Below, one piece after another: positions 51,609 to 62,188 of a DNA stretch of 64,000 nucleotides. The notes under the pieces were generated by a model, which worked only from the letters and a program-made list of their open reading frames with translations, ran no database searches and was not told the DNA's origin. Each line of letters begins with the position of its first letter. Position 1 is the stretch's first letter. The DNA comes from Myxococcales bacterium (lineage in GTDB: Bacteria > Myxococcota_A > Bradymonadia > UBA7976 > UBA1532): NCBI GenBank assembly GCA_020633555.1, contig JACKDL010000026.1:18200-82199 (forward strand). Reading direction: 5' to 3'. The position numbers and the translations under genes are program-made.

Positions 51609-54089
51609 ATGGCGAATCGGATCGTGAACGCCTGGTCGAGCCTGCTGGTGCGGCGCCCCGGCGCGGTGCTGCTGGCCGTGATGCTGCTGGCGGTGGCCGC
51701 CGGCGGGGCCGCCAGCCGCCTGACCATCAACACCAACCAGCTCGACCTCATCAGCCAGGATCTGCGGCAGGTGAAGGACGTGAAGCGGGTGGTGGACATG
51801 GTGGGCGGCGCCGGCCACCTGATCCTGGCCCTGCGCGGCACCGACGAGACGCTGCTGAAGGCGGCGGCGGACGAGGTGCACGACCTGCTCATCGCCGACA
51901 AGGCCCACATCCGCGAGATCACTTACAAAGTGCCCGTGGACTTCGTGCGGAAGCGCGCCGCGCTCTTCATGAAGACCGAGGACCTGGCCGAGGTGAAGAC
52001 GCGGGTGATGCTGAAGGTGAAGGACGCCATGAAGCGGGCCAGCCCGTTCTTCGTGGAGATCCGTCCGACGCCGCCCTACGAGCTGAAGCTCGACGACATC
52101 GTCGAGAAGTACAAGCGGGTGGGGAAGAAGAGCATCACCGACGACTACTACATCAGCGACGACCGGCAGATGGTGCTGCTGCTGCTCAAGCCCATGTGGG
52201 ATTCGAACCAGCTCGGCGAGACGGGCGAGCTCACCGCGTCCATCCGCAAGACGCTGGCCGAGTACAGCCAGCGCAACGGGCACGGGATCACGATCGTCGA
52301 GGACGCCAGCAGCGAGCCGGCGGCGGATCCCAAGACCATCGAGTTCGGCTTCACCGGCACCTACCAGACCAACTACGACGACAGCTTCCAGATCCAGGCG
52401 TCGCTGGCGCCCGTGAGCCTGCTGTCGCTGGGCGGCGTGGCGCTGATGCTGCTGCTGTTCTTCGGCCGCCACGTCACCGCCATCGGGCTGGTGATCAGCG
52501 GGCTGCTCATCGGGGTGGCGCTGACCTTCGGCTTCGCCTGGCTGGCGGTGGGGCAACTGAACCTGATCACCGTCATCCTGGGCGGGATCCTCATGGGCAT
52601 CGGCATCGACTTCGGCATCCACTTCGTCTACCGGCTGAAGCTGGAGCTGGGCGCGGGGCTGGCGGTGGACGAGGCGGTGGCCGAGACGGTGCGCCGCTCC
52701 GGGCCGGCGTCGCTGGCGTCGGCGGCGGGCACGGGGGCGGCCTTCCTGTCGCTGCTGTTCTCGGAGTTCCGTGGCTTCAGCGAGTTCGGGCTGCTGGCGG
52801 GCGCCGGCGTGTTCCTCACCGGCGGCGTGATGTACCTGTGGGTGCCGGCCTGCGTGGTGTGGCTGGAGCGTCGCGCGCCGGGGCTGGCCCGCAGGCTGGT
52901 GGGCACCCGCGCGCCGGCGGATCCGGCGGCCGAGGCGGGGGCCCACGGCGCCTGGGCCCGGGTGCTGCTGTGGGGCTCGGTGCTGGGCTTCGGGGCCCTG
53001 GCCGCCTTCGCGCCCGGCGTGAAGTTCGAGTACAACACCCGCGCGCTGATGGTGGAGGACCAGCCCAGCATCCGCCTGCAGGACGAGGTGAACGCGCGCT
53101 TCCAGATCAGCGCCGATCCGGTGGCGGTGTACACGCCCACCCTGGAAGGGGCCAAGCAGGTGTTCGACCTGTTCAACCCCCTGGATCCACAGCGCTTCAG
53201 CACGGTGGATCAGGTGGTGTCCATGTACACCTTCGTGCCGCCGGCCGAGCAGCAGCAGGCCAACGCGAAGATCCTGGCCGAGTGGCGCAACGAGCTGGCG
53301 AAGATCGACCGCAAGAAGCTGCCCGCGGACGCCGAGAAGCAGCTCGACGAGGGCCTGCCCTACCTGCAGGTGGAGCCCTACGGCCTGGACGGCATCCCCG
53401 ACCTGTACAAGGGCATGTTCACCCACCTGCCGAGCACGAAGCCCGAGAACCACGGCTACCTGACCTTCGTGTACCCGGTGGTGGATCTGTGGGACGGCAA
53501 GCAGATGCTGAAGTTCGGCGACGAGGTGGAGAACCTGACCGTGGCCGACGGCACCACCTACCACGCCGCGGGGCTGCCCATCCTGTTCGCCAAGCTGGCC
53601 CGCATCGTGCTGTACGACGGCAAGCTGACGGTGGCGCTGACGGGGGCGTTCTTGCTGCTGATCCTGCTGCTGGATCTGCGCCGGCCGGTGAGCGTGGCCG
53701 TGGCCCTGCTGCCGCTGCTGGTGGGCCTGGGGGTCATGCTGGGGGTGATGGCGCTGGGCGACTTCCAGCTCAACTTCATGAACGTGGTGGTGTTCCCCAT
53801 CGTGCTGGGCTACGGCGTGAGCCACGGCGTGTACCTGATGCACCGCTTCCAGGAGGGGGTGAGCCCCACCGAGGCGCTGCGATCGGTGGGCGCGGCGGTG
53901 GCGTGCAGCACGCTGACCACCCTGGCGGGCTGGGCCGGGCTGCTGGCGGCCAGCCACCGCGGCCTGAAGTCCATGGGCATCATGGCGTGCCTGGGCATGG
54001 CGGCCACCCTGGTGGTGTCGGCCACGCTGATGGCGGCGGTGCTGCAGATCCTGCACGAGCGGCGGCTGCGCAAGGGGGCTGCGGCGTGA
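51609..54089 (+). CDS. MMPL/HpnN-type RND lipid transporter
   Basis: An 826-aa RND-superfamily protein. One membrane segment near the N-terminus (PGAVLLAVMLLAVAAGG) is followed by a large periplasmic domain to about 265. A first bundle of membrane helices has the characteristic GIGIDFGIHFVYRLK. A second periplasmic domain (about 475-670) and a second bundle follow, with IVLGYGVSHGVYLMHRF. This two-fold repeat is typical of MMPL proteins, which move lipids such as hopanoids or mycolates to the outer membrane. Its stop codon overlaps the GTG of the next gene (GTGA). The lipid substrate is unknown; no hopanoid synthesis genes are in this window. Confidence 0.9.
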   Translation: MANRIVNAWSSLLVRRPGAVLLAVMLLAVAAGGAASRLTINTNQLDLISQDLRQVKDVKRVVDMVGGAGHLILALRGTDETLLKAAADEVHDLLIADKAHIREITYKVPVDFVRKRAALFMKTEDLAEVKTRVMLKVKDAMKRASPFFVEIRPTPPYELKLDDIVEKYKRVGKKSITDDYYISDDRQMVLLLLKPMWDSNQLGETGELTASIRKTLAEYSQRNGHGITIVEDASSEPAADPKTIEFGFTGTYQTNYDDSFQIQASLAPVSLLSLGGVALMLLLFFGRHVTAIGLVISGLLIGVALTFGFAWLAVGQLNLITVILGGILMGIGIDFGIHFVYRLKLELGAGLAVDEAVAETVRRSGPASLASAAGTGAAFLSLLFSEFRGFSEFGLLAGAGVFLTGGVMYLWVPACVVWLERRAPGLARRLVGTRAPADPAAEAGAHGAWARVLLWGSVLGFGALAAFAPGVKFEYNTRALMVEDQPSIRLQDEVNARFQISADPVAVYTPTLEGAKQVFDLFNPLDPQRFSTVDQVVSMYTFVPPAEQQQANAKILAEWRNELAKIDRKKLPADAEKQLDEGLPYLQVEPYGLDGIPDLYKGMFTHLPSTKPENHGYLTFVYPVVDLWDGKQMLKFGDEVENLTVADGTTYHAAGLPILFAKLARIVLYDGKLTVALTGAFLLLILLLDLRRPVSVAVALLPLLVGLGVMLGVMALGDFQLNFMNVVVFPIVLGYGVSHGVYLMHRFQEGVSPTEALRSVGAAVACSTLTTLAGWAGLLAASHRGLKSMGIMACLGMAATLVVSATLMAAVLQILHERRLRKGAAA

Positions 54090-54685
54090 GCGGGGCGGGG
54101 TGGCGACGGGCGCTGCTGTGCGGGGCGGCCCTGGGCGGCCTGGCGGCCTGCTCCCCGGTCAAGGAGACCTGGGTGCGGCCGGACTACAAGCAGGTGGACC
54201 GCACCAAGACGCTGCGCATCTCGGTGGTGACGGCGCCGGCGCCTGCGGGCGAGGCGAAGCTGGGGGAGCTCTGGTCGGCACTGGCGCGGACCTACATCAA
54301 CCAGCACCGTGACTTCATCGTGGTCGAGGACTACACCGATCAGGCGGTGCCGGCAGACGTGTGCAATGGGAACCTCGAGGGGTTCCTGCACTTCACGCCG
54401 ACGGTGAAGGCCCGCGCCGGCGGCGCCGAGGCGGCCCTCGAGGCGGTGCTCGTGCGCTGCCACGACCGCGAGCCCGTGTGGCGGGCCTCGGCGGCCGGCG
54501 ACTGGGACAGCGACGACGACGATCTGGACGAGGCGAAGCGCCACTGGACGGGGCGCTTCGGCGACGGCATCGCGGCCTGGGTGGTGCCCAGCTACCGGCT
54601 GATCACGGGCACGTGCGAGGCGCTGCCCGAGCCCGAGCTGCCCACCGAGGCGTACATCCGCGAGAAGATCCAACTGGGGGAGTGA
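54086..54685 (+). CDS. MXAN_6521/LA_1396-type lipoprotein
   Basis: A 199-aa lipoprotein starting at GTG 54086 inside the stop of the transporter gene. Lipobox LGGLAAC is followed by SPVKETWVRPDY, the start I associate with the family named after Myxococcus MXAN_6521 and Leptospira LA_1396. The body is a mixed alpha/beta domain (LRISVVTAP, LWSALARTYINQHRDFIVVEDYT) with a few cysteines (VCNGN, VRCHD, GTCEA). The function is unknown, but coupling to an MMPL transporter suggests it is the outer-membrane lipoprotein partner for lipid export. Its +2 residue is Ser, unlike the Asp of most lipoproteins here. Confidence 0.72.
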   Translation: MSGAGWRRALLCGAALGGLAACSPVKETWVRPDYKQVDRTKTLRISVVTAPAPAGEAKLGELWSALARTYINQHRDFIVVEDYTDQAVPADVCNGNLEGFLHFTPTVKARAGGAEAALEAVLVRCHDREPVWRASAAGDWDSDDDDLDEAKRHWTGRFGDGIAAWVVPSYRLITGTCEALPEPELPTEAYIREKIQLGE

Positions 54686-54720
54686 CCTGCGGGTCACGGG
54701 ACGAGAAAGGGCCTTCGCCG

Positions 54721-55584
54721 ATGGCAGGCTTTGACATCAAGCGGTTCCTGGAGCTGGCGGGCGCGGTGAAGACCGACGACCTGGACTGGGACGCCTGCGC
54801 CAAGGCGGGCCTCACCCCGCACGAGGCGCGCATCCTGCGCTACATGGCCGACACCGAGTCGCACACCATCCTGTACATGCGCGACCTGCTGGCCGGGCAC
54901 AGCACGCGCGATCCCGCCATCACCGCCTTCCTGTCGGTGTGGGTGTACGAGGAGCTCTGCCACGGCCGCGCCCTGAGCAAGGTGCTGGAGGTGTGCGGCT
55001 ACCCCGAGGCCGAGGATCACTACACGCAGGTGACCACGGGCAGCTCCATGCGCGAGCTGATGGAGGCGGTGCTGAGCCACGGCGCCGCCTACCTGACGCC
55101 CAAGTTCATCGCGGTGCACATGACCTGGGGCGCCATCAACGAGGCGGCGGCGGCGGTGGCCTACCAGCGCCTGGAGAAGCTCACGGCCAACCCCGTGCTG
55201 GCCACGCTGTGCAACCGCATGGCGCGCCAGGAGCGGCGGCACTTCAGCTTCTACTACCACCAGGCCAAGGCCCGCATGGAGGGCGACCGGGTGGCACAGT
55301 TCCTCACCTACACGGCCATCAAGCGCTTCTGGACGCTGGTGGGCTCGGGGGTGGCGGGGGACGACAACCTGGCCTTCGTGGCGGCCCACCTGTTCCCCGA
55401 TGAGGCCTCGCTGGCCATCCTGGACAAGGCCGAGAAGCCCATCCGCGATCTGCCGCGGCTGGACTGGTTCCACGGGGTCACCGAGGGCACCCGGGCCAAG
55501 GCCGCGGAGTGGCGGGCGGCCAACGGCGAGCCCGCAGCCTGGCCCGCGCCGCCCGTCCTGGAGCCCCAGGCGGCCGCCTCGTGA
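54721..55584 (+). CDS. Acyl-ACP desaturase-like diiron protein
   Basis: A 287-aa all-helical protein. Metal ligands fit the acyl-ACP desaturase pattern: Glu46, then ExxH at Glu78-His81 (EELCH), Glu141, then ExxH at Glu171-His174 (ERRH). The two ExxH motifs are 93 residues apart, compared with 86 in plant stearoyl-ACP desaturase. Such enzymes insert a double bond in, or otherwise oxidise, acyl chains with O2. There is no signal peptide. It lies 35 bases after the lipoprotein gene, and its stop overlaps the next start. This suggests lipid modification coupled to lipid transport, an inference from context. Confidence 0.75.
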   Translation: MAGFDIKRFLELAGAVKTDDLDWDACAKAGLTPHEARILRYMADTESHTILYMRDLLAGHSTRDPAITAFLSVWVYEELCHGRALSKVLEVCGYPEAEDHYTQVTTGSSMRELMEAVLSHGAAYLTPKFIAVHMTWGAINEAAAAVAYQRLEKLTANPVLATLCNRMARQERRHFSFYYHQAKARMEGDRVAQFLTYTAIKRFWTLVGSGVAGDDNLAFVAAHLFPDEASLAILDKAEKPIRDLPRLDWFHGVTEGTRAKAAEWRAANGEPAAWPAPPVLEPQAAAS

Positions 55585-55961
55585 TCGCCGGCGAGGTGCC
55601 CGCGGGCCTGAAGCGCTGGTTCGTGGTGCACTTCGTGGCGGACTGGCTGTTCGCCCTGCCGCTGTTCTTCGCCCCGGCCTGGTTCCTGGGTCTGCTGGGC
55701 TGGACGACCGTGGATCCCGCCACCGCCCGGCTGGTGGCGGCGGCGCTGGTGGGCATCGGCACCCAGAGCCTCATCGGCAAGGAGGCGTCGCTGGACGCCT
55801 ACCGGGGGATGCTGAACCTGAAGATCCTGTGGTCGGCGTCGGCCACGGCGGGCCTGGTGTGGTCGGCCTTGGAGGGCGGCCCCGCCATGCTGTGGGGCTT
55901 CGTGGCCGTGTTCGGCGGCTTCAACGCCCTGTGGGTGTACTGGCGGCGCCGGATCGCCTGA
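55581..55961 (+). CDS. Small four-helix membrane protein of unknown function
   Basis: A 126-aa protein beginning at GTG 55581, which overlaps the stop of the desaturase-like gene (GTGA). Hydrophobic segments: FVVHFVADWLFALPLFFAPA, RLVAAALVGIGTQSLI, ILWSASATAGLVWSAL and AMLWGFVAVFGGFNALWVYW. It ends in a positively charged tail (RRRIA). I do not recognise a family; similar small membrane proteins accompany lipid and redox enzymes. Confidence 0.65.
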   Translation: MIAGEVPAGLKRWFVVHFVADWLFALPLFFAPAWFLGLLGWTTVDPATARLVAAALVGIGTQSLIGKEASLDAYRGMLNLKILWSASATAGLVWSALEGGPAMLWGFVAVFGGFNALWVYWRRRIA

Positions 55962-56027
55962 TCGCGCGGTGCAGCGCGGCGCCTTCCGGGCTGGCCGGCG
56001 CGCGGACGCGGTGCTACCTCTTCGCGT

Positions 56028-56927
56028 ATGAACCGCAACATCGTGATGGTGGGGGCCGGGATCGTCGCCGTGGGCGCGTTCCTGGCCGTCTGGCTGCTGG
56101 GGGGCGAGGCCGAGATGGCCGAGGGCTCCACCCCGCGGACGATCCAGGGGACGGAGGGTGAGGCGGCGCCGCCCGCGCCGCTGCCGGTGCTGGGCAGCTC
56201 GGGACGCCCCGATGACCCGGAGCCGGCGCCTGCGGAAGGGCCCCGGCCGAAGGGCGCCGCCGAGCTGGCGCAGGCGCTGGTGGCGAAGCACAACCGGCCC
56301 GATGGCTCGCTGCCGATGGATCCCGTGGGCGGCGACGCCGGGGTCCCCGAGGGCTGGGCCGAGGGGGACGCGCTGCCGCCGATCCCGATGATCCGCTTCG
56401 TGGCCGATCGCGAGGGCATCCAGGCCGCGGTGCAGGAGCGCAAGCGCCAGATCCAGGAGTGCTACGACGGCTGGGCGAAGTCGCCCGACGCGCCCGAGGG
56501 CAAGATCGTGGCGCGGTTCACCATCGCGCCCGGCGGGCCGGGCATGCCGGCACAGATCAAGGACGCCGGGCTGACGGCGAGCGGGCTGAACCACCTGGCC
56601 ATGGAGGGCTGCGTGCTCAACGCCCTGGAGGGCTTGGGCTTCGAGTCGCCCGAGGGCGAGGTCACCGTCAACTACCCGTTCACCTTCAAGCGGACGGGGC
56701 CGGCAGCGGCGGCGCCCGGCGGCGATCCGGCCGCGGCCATGCCGGAGCCGGGCGCTGAGCCGCCGCCCCCGCCGGGCGATCTGCCGGCGGCCTTCGAGCC
56801 GCCCCCCACCGACGTGCCGCCCGCCGGGGCGCCCACCGATCCGCCGCCCGCCGAGGATCCGCCGCTGCCCGATGTGCCGCCCTCGACGCTGCCCGCGGGG
56901 GATCCACCGCCGGTGGACGATCCCTGA
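56028..56927 (+). CDS. AgmX/PglI C-terminal-domain protein with one membrane anchor
   Basis: A 299-aa protein. One membrane segment near the N-terminus (IVMVGAGIVAVGAFLAVWLL) precedes a Pro/Ala linker. Residues about 120-225 form the TonB-like AgmX/PglI domain (RKRQIQECYDGWAKSPDAPEG, MEGCVLNALEGLGF, EGEVTVNYPFTFK). The Cys pair of this domain (QECYD, EGCVL) is conserved. The last 75 residues are Pro/Asp-rich repeats (PPPTDVPPAGAPTDPPP). In Myxococcus related proteins take part in adventurous gliding motility. A second such protein lies at 62189-64000. Confidence 0.82.
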   Translation: MNRNIVMVGAGIVAVGAFLAVWLLGGEAEMAEGSTPRTIQGTEGEAAPPAPLPVLGSSGRPDDPEPAPAEGPRPKGAAELAQALVAKHNRPDGSLPMDPVGGDAGVPEGWAEGDALPPIPMIRFVADREGIQAAVQERKRQIQECYDGWAKSPDAPEGKIVARFTIAPGGPGMPAQIKDAGLTASGLNHLAMEGCVLNALEGLGFESPEGEVTVNYPFTFKRTGPAAAAPGGDPAAAMPEPGAEPPPPPGDLPAAFEPPPTDVPPAGAPTDPPPAEDPPLPDVPPSTLPAGDPPPVDDP

Positions 56928-56985
56928 TCGCCGGCGGGCACTCAGCCTTGCGGGCCCTGCCCCACGGCGTTAGCGTCGCCGCCCG

Positions 56986-57588
56986 ATGAGCCGGCGCTTC
57001 GACCTGACCCCCACCACCGCGTTCTGGGCCTTCGTGGGCCTGCTGACGGCCTGCGGGCTGTACTTCACCGTCGAGGTGGTCCGCTACCAGAGCGCCCGCC
57101 GGGTGGCCCCCACCCAGGCGCCGCTGCGGGCCGGCGAGCCCATCGAGCTGGTGACGGTCATCGACGGCGACGAGCTGACGGCCCGGCGGGGCGACGAGGC
57201 CTTCGTGCTGCGGTTGCTGGGGGTGAAGTGCCCCATGGGCGACGGCGACGGCGCGCTGGCCGTGCACGGGCGCACCTGCCGCGACGCGCTGAGGGGCGCG
57301 CTGGCGAGCGGCACCCTCACCCTGGACTTCGACGGCGAGACCGGCGGCGTGGATCGCCACGGGCGGGTGCTGGGCTATGTGATGGCCGGGCGGCTGGATG
57401 TGGGGGCGGCCCTGGTGAAGCGCGGCGCGCTGGTGGCCTACACTGCCTACCCCTTCGGGCGTGAGGCCGCCTACCTGGCCGCAGAGGCCGAGGCGCGCGC
57501 CCAGGGCCGCGGCCTGTGGGCCGATCCGCAGGCGGTGGCCCAGGTGGACGCCCTGAAGCTCGCCTGGGCGAGCCAGCGGAGCGAGTGA
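56986..57588 (+). CDS. Thermonuclease (SNase)-like protein with N-terminal membrane anchor
   Basis: A 200-aa protein. An N-terminal hydrophobic segment (AFWAFVGLLTACGLYFTVEV) suggests a membrane anchor or uncleaved signal, placing the nuclease domain in the periplasm. The SNase OB-fold follows with VIDGDEL, RLLGVKCP, DRHGRVLGYV and LVKRGALVAYTAYP, ending with AEAEARAQGRGLWAD. These elements match staphylococcal nuclease. The position of the first catalytic arginine is Arg in VLRLLGVK. The next gene starts one base after its stop. Confidence 0.82.
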   Translation: MSRRFDLTPTTAFWAFVGLLTACGLYFTVEVVRYQSARRVAPTQAPLRAGEPIELVTVIDGDELTARRGDEAFVLRLLGVKCPMGDGDGALAVHGRTCRDALRGALASGTLTLDFDGETGGVDRHGRVLGYVMAGRLDVGAALVKRGALVAYTAYPFGREAAYLAAEAEARAQGRGLWADPQAVAQVDALKLAWASQRSE

Positions 57589-57589
57589 C

Positions 57590-58651
57590 GTGCGGCGCCT
57601 GCTCCACGCCCTGTGGCTGCGGCTGCAGCACAGCTACGGCACCCAGCTCTTCCGGCTGGCGGTGCTGATCGCCGCCATCCTGTTCTTCAGCTCGTCGGGG
57701 CTGCTGTACTTCGAGATGCACGGGCGCCCCGATCTGAGCTGGGGCGACGCCGTGTGGTGGTCGGTGGTGACCATGACCACCGTGGGCTACGGGGATCTGT
57801 TCCCCGAGACGGTGGCGGGGCGCTACCTCATCGGCTTCCCCACCATGCTGTTCGGGATCAGCATCCTGGGCTACGTGCTGTCGATCACCGCGAGCGTGCT
57901 CATCGAGGTACGCACCAAGGAGCTGCGGGGCATGAGCGACGTGACCTTCGAGGACCACTTCCTGCTGGTGCACTGGCCGGGGCTGGGCCGAGCCCAGGCG
58001 GTGGTGGGCGAGCTGCGGGGCGATCCGAAGACGGCGCGCACGCCCATCGTGCTCATCGACGACCGGCTCGAGGAGCTGCCCGAGAGCCTCGCCCGGCTGG
58101 GCGTGAGCTTCGTGCGGGGCAACCCCACCAAGCTCGACACCCTGGAGCGAGCCCACTACCAGAAGGCCAAGCAGGCGCTGGTGCTGGCCCGCGACCAGCT
58201 CGATCCGGCGAGCGATCACGCGACGCTGGCGGCGGTGCTGACCATCGAGCAGCTCCGCCCCGAGATCAACACCACGGGCGAGTGCGTGGATCCCGACAAC
58301 CTGGAGCTGTTCGCCCGCGCGGGCTGTGACGACATGGTGTGCATCGCCCAGCTCAGCTCGAACCTGCTGGTGCAGGAGGCGCTGGATCCGGGCGTGCAGG
58401 GGCTGCTGCAGGAGATCACCAGCAACACCTACGGGCAGAGGGTGTTCGTGGTGCCCATCCGGGCCATGGGCACCTGGCGCTACCAGGAGCTGCTGGACGC
58501 CTTCAGCGGGGCCGACGTGCTGTGCATCGGCCTGCGCCACGAGGACGGGATGGAGCTGAACCCCGCGCCCGGGGCCCGGGTGCGGCAGGGCGACCGGCTG
58601 GTGTGCATCGCGCGGCAGCGGCCCGCGGAGTACGCCCCGGCGGCGAGCTGA
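57590..58651 (+). CDS. Voltage-independent potassium channel with RCK/TrkA-N domains
   Basis: A 353-aa single-subunit channel. There are two main transmembrane helices with a pore loop between them, and the selectivity filter TVGYGD is at residues 64-69. The cytoplasmic part has an RCK/TrkA-N-type nucleotide-binding Rossmann fold: FLLVHWPGLGRAQAVVGELRG, IVLIDDRLEELPES, VSFVRGNPTKLDTLERAHYQKAKQALVLA, with VLTIEQLRPEINTTGECVDPDNLEL in a second half. A C-terminal TrkA-C-like part follows. The GTG at 57590 is one base after the nuclease stop, so the two genes are likely co-transcribed. Regulation by NAD/NADH or Ca2+ binding cannot be told from sequence. Confidence 0.9.
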   Translation: MRRLLHALWLRLQHSYGTQLFRLAVLIAAILFFSSSGLLYFEMHGRPDLSWGDAVWWSVVTMTTVGYGDLFPETVAGRYLIGFPTMLFGISILGYVLSITASVLIEVRTKELRGMSDVTFEDHFLLVHWPGLGRAQAVVGELRGDPKTARTPIVLIDDRLEELPESLARLGVSFVRGNPTKLDTLERAHYQKAKQALVLARDQLDPASDHATLAAVLTIEQLRPEINTTGECVDPDNLELFARAGCDDMVCIAQLSSNLLVQEALDPGVQGLLQEITSNTYGQRVFVVPIRAMGTWRYQELLDAFSGADVLCIGLRHEDGMELNPAPGARVRQGDRLVCIARQRPAEYAPAAS

Positions 58652-58655
58652 GCCC

Positions 58656-58889
58656 TCAGCCCGCGAACGGGGGCACGGGCTTGTAGCCGGCGTCCATGGG
58701 GGGCACGGGCTTGTAGCCGGCGTCCATGGGGGGCACGGGCTTGAAGCCGACGACCATGGGGGGCACGGGCTTGTAGCCGGCGTCCATGGGGGGCACGGGC
58801 TTGTAGCTCAGGTCGCTCTGCTGGGGGCCGGTGGCGGCCAGGACCGGCGAGGACAGGGCGAACAGGAACAGCAGGGCGAAGCGCTTCAT
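58656..58889 (-). CDS. Small secreted protein of decapeptide repeats
   Basis: A 77-aa exported protein (signal peptide MKRFALLFLFALSSPVLA). The mature part is almost entirely five KPVPP units in a ten-residue pattern KPVPPMDAGY, with small variants (MVVGF in the third). The ATG at 58889 has a ctggaggctccc ribosome site. The stop lies four bases after the potassium-channel stop on the other strand. Low-complexity Pro/Lys repeats suggest a cell-surface or wall-linked peptide. I know no family. Confidence 0.7.
   Translation of the reverse strand: MKRFALLFLFALSSPVLAATGPQQSDLSYKPVPPMDAGYKPVPPMVVGFKPVPPMDAGYKPVPPMDAGYKPVPPFAG
58671..58807. repeat. Tandem 30-bp repeats (four full units and one partial)
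   Basis: Perfect or near-perfect copies starting GGGCACGGGCTTGTAGCC on the + strand, at 58671, 58701, 58731 (diverged), 58761 and a 17-base partial at 58791. They lie within the small repeat-protein gene, one unit per ten residues. The third copy differs at a few bases. Confidence 0.9.
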
Positions 58890-59000
58890 GGGAGCCTCCA
58901 GGGTCAGGGTTCGCTCCCTCTTCCTGGAGCGCGTCGTCCTCCCTTTTGGCTCCAGACACTTTTCCCGGTCAGCCTGCGGATCGCAGCCCCGAGCCGCTGC

Positions 59001-59536
59001 TCAGGAGAGGATCTCGGGCGGGGGCGGCGGGCGCTCGAAGCCGCGGCGCTGACAGCGGAACAAGAGGCGGTCGGCCCGGGGCGGGGCGGCGGGGGCGTCC
59101 ACGCCGGTGGCCACCTGCTCGAAGCCGAAGCTGCGGTGCAGCGCGATGCTGGGGCGGTTGGCCGCGGTGGTGGTGTACAGCACCGTGTCGGTGCGCTTGT
59201 CCAGCCACTCCAGGCGGCGCTTCGTGAGGGCGCGGCCGATGCCCAGCCGTCGCCAGCCCTCGGCCACGCGCACGCCCTGCAGGTACCAGCCCGTGGGGAT
59301 GCGATCGGGGCCGCTGAAGGGGCGCTCGATCCAGCTCGCCCGGGCCACGGCCACCACGCCCTCGGCCACCTCGGCCAGCACCAGGAAGGTCTGGTCCGCC
59401 GGCACGCGCACGGCGAAGTCATGGGCCAGCCGGTCGGCCGTGGCCTGCGGCTCGCTGCCGGGCGGGGTCTGGAACTCCAGCATGGCCGGGATGTCGGCGG
59501 CGGTGGCCAGCCGGACCCGGTAGCTGCCGCCATCGC

Positions 59537-59540
<4 letters not shown>
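59001..59540 (-). CDS. GNAT-family N-acetyltransferase
   Basis: A 179-aa GNAT protein. The GTG start at 59540 overlaps the stop of the upstream lipoprotein gene (GTGA). The acetyl-CoA loop is VAEGWRRLGIGRALTKRRL, containing the RxxGxG/A pattern. A preceding strand GWYLQGVRV and a following TNRPSIALHRSFGF-like motif (AANRPSIALHRSFGFEQV) are typical. The substrate is unknown; it is coupled to two tandem hydrolase lipoproteins. Confidence 0.85.
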
Positions 59541-60876
<1,336 letters not shown>

Positions 60877-60877
<1 letters not shown>

Positions 60878-62157
60878 CACTCGCCGACCACGGTCCGTGT
60901 GACGTCGTCGCCCCCGAAGTCGCTGGCCGGATCCAGCAGAGCGGCGTCGGTGTCGTCACCCAGCACGTGCCGCTTCAGGAAGGCCATGGCCAGGCCATTG
61001 ATGATGGGGTAGGCCTCGGCCACCGGCAGGAAGTCGGGGCCGCAGCCGTCGTTGGCGGCCACCTCGACGGGCAGGTCGCAGGCGTTGCTGAAGCTGAAGT
61101 GGCCCGCGTTGGGGAAGTCAACCCGCAGGCTGTCGGGCTGGGTGATGCCCGCCCACAGGGGGTCGCCCTCGGCGGCGTTGGGCAGGGTGGCGTCGCGGCC
61201 GGCGGTCATCATCAGCGTGGGCGTCTGCACCCCCGCCAGGCCGGGCTCGCCCCCGAACAGCGTGTTGCCGGCGGGGGTCATGGGGATCAGCGCCTGGAAG
61301 CGGTCGTCGGCGAAGCCCGCGCGGAAGCGGTCGGCCGCCCGCACGGTGAAGGCGCAGGCCTCCTCCTGGCCCGCGGGCGGGGCCTCGCAGGCGGCGAGCA
61401 GGGCGTCGACGGCATAGCCGGCGCCTCCCACTGCAAGCGTGGTGTAGCCACCGAAGCTGTGGCCGGCCAGCGCGCGCAGGCTGGGGTGGACCCGCCCGGC
61501 CAGCGGGTGATCGGCCGGCAGGGCGTCCACGTAGTCGGCCACCGCGTGGATGTCGGTGGGCCGCAGCTCGAACAGGCGCCAGAAGTCGGCTGAGCTGTCG
61601 GTGAAGGTGTTGCCGGTGTGATCGGGCGCCACCACCACCCAGCCGTGGCTGGCCAGGAACTCGGTGAAGAAGTAGCTCTGCTCGCCGAAGCCCCCGTTGC
61701 CGTGGCTGAACACCAGCACCGGCGCGTCGGCCAGATCGGCCAGGGGCGGGGCGCCGCCGAACACCTCGGGGCGTAGCAGCAGGTTGCCGTAGCGCACCCG
61801 CTCGCCCTCGCTGGCGGCCGTGGGGTACCACCAATGCAGGTCGAGCGGGCGCGGGGCCTCGAGCTCGGGCGCCGCGTACTCGATGGTCTCGACGTGGAAG
61901 CCGACGGCGAAGGGCCCCGGCTCGCCGGGGGCGGGCGGGTCCATGTCCGGGGGGGCCATGTCGGGCGCCATGTCGGCCGGGGCCATGTCGGCCAGGGCCA
62001 TGTCGCCCGCGCCCTGATCGGCCACCGCCTGATCGGCGCCGGCGTCCGCGGTGACGGCCCCGTCGGCGCCCTGCTGGGCGGGCGCGGGATCGCCGTCGTC
62101 GCAGCCGACGGTCAGCGTGAGGGCGAGCAGGGCGAGGGCAGAGCGGGTTCGGAGCAC
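60877..62157 (-). CDS. PAF-acetylhydrolase-like lipoprotein, tandem paralogue
   Basis: A 426-aa lipoprotein (lipobox LTLTVGC, then DDG and a long linker of ADQ/ADM units). It has the same fold as its downstream neighbour: APVLVFSHGNGGFGEQSYFF, LAGHSFGGYTTLA, MTAGRDATLPNAAEGD and AGHFSFSNACDLP. The two proteins share most of the catalytic half but their N-terminal linkers differ. The GTG start at 62157 has a gaggt ribosome site. It probably heads a three-gene operon with its paralogue and the acetyltransferase. The upstream AgmX-like gene ends 31 bases away on the same strand. Confidence 0.8.
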
Positions 62158-62188
62158 GGGGACCTCGGGGCGCTTGGATCGGGCCGGC

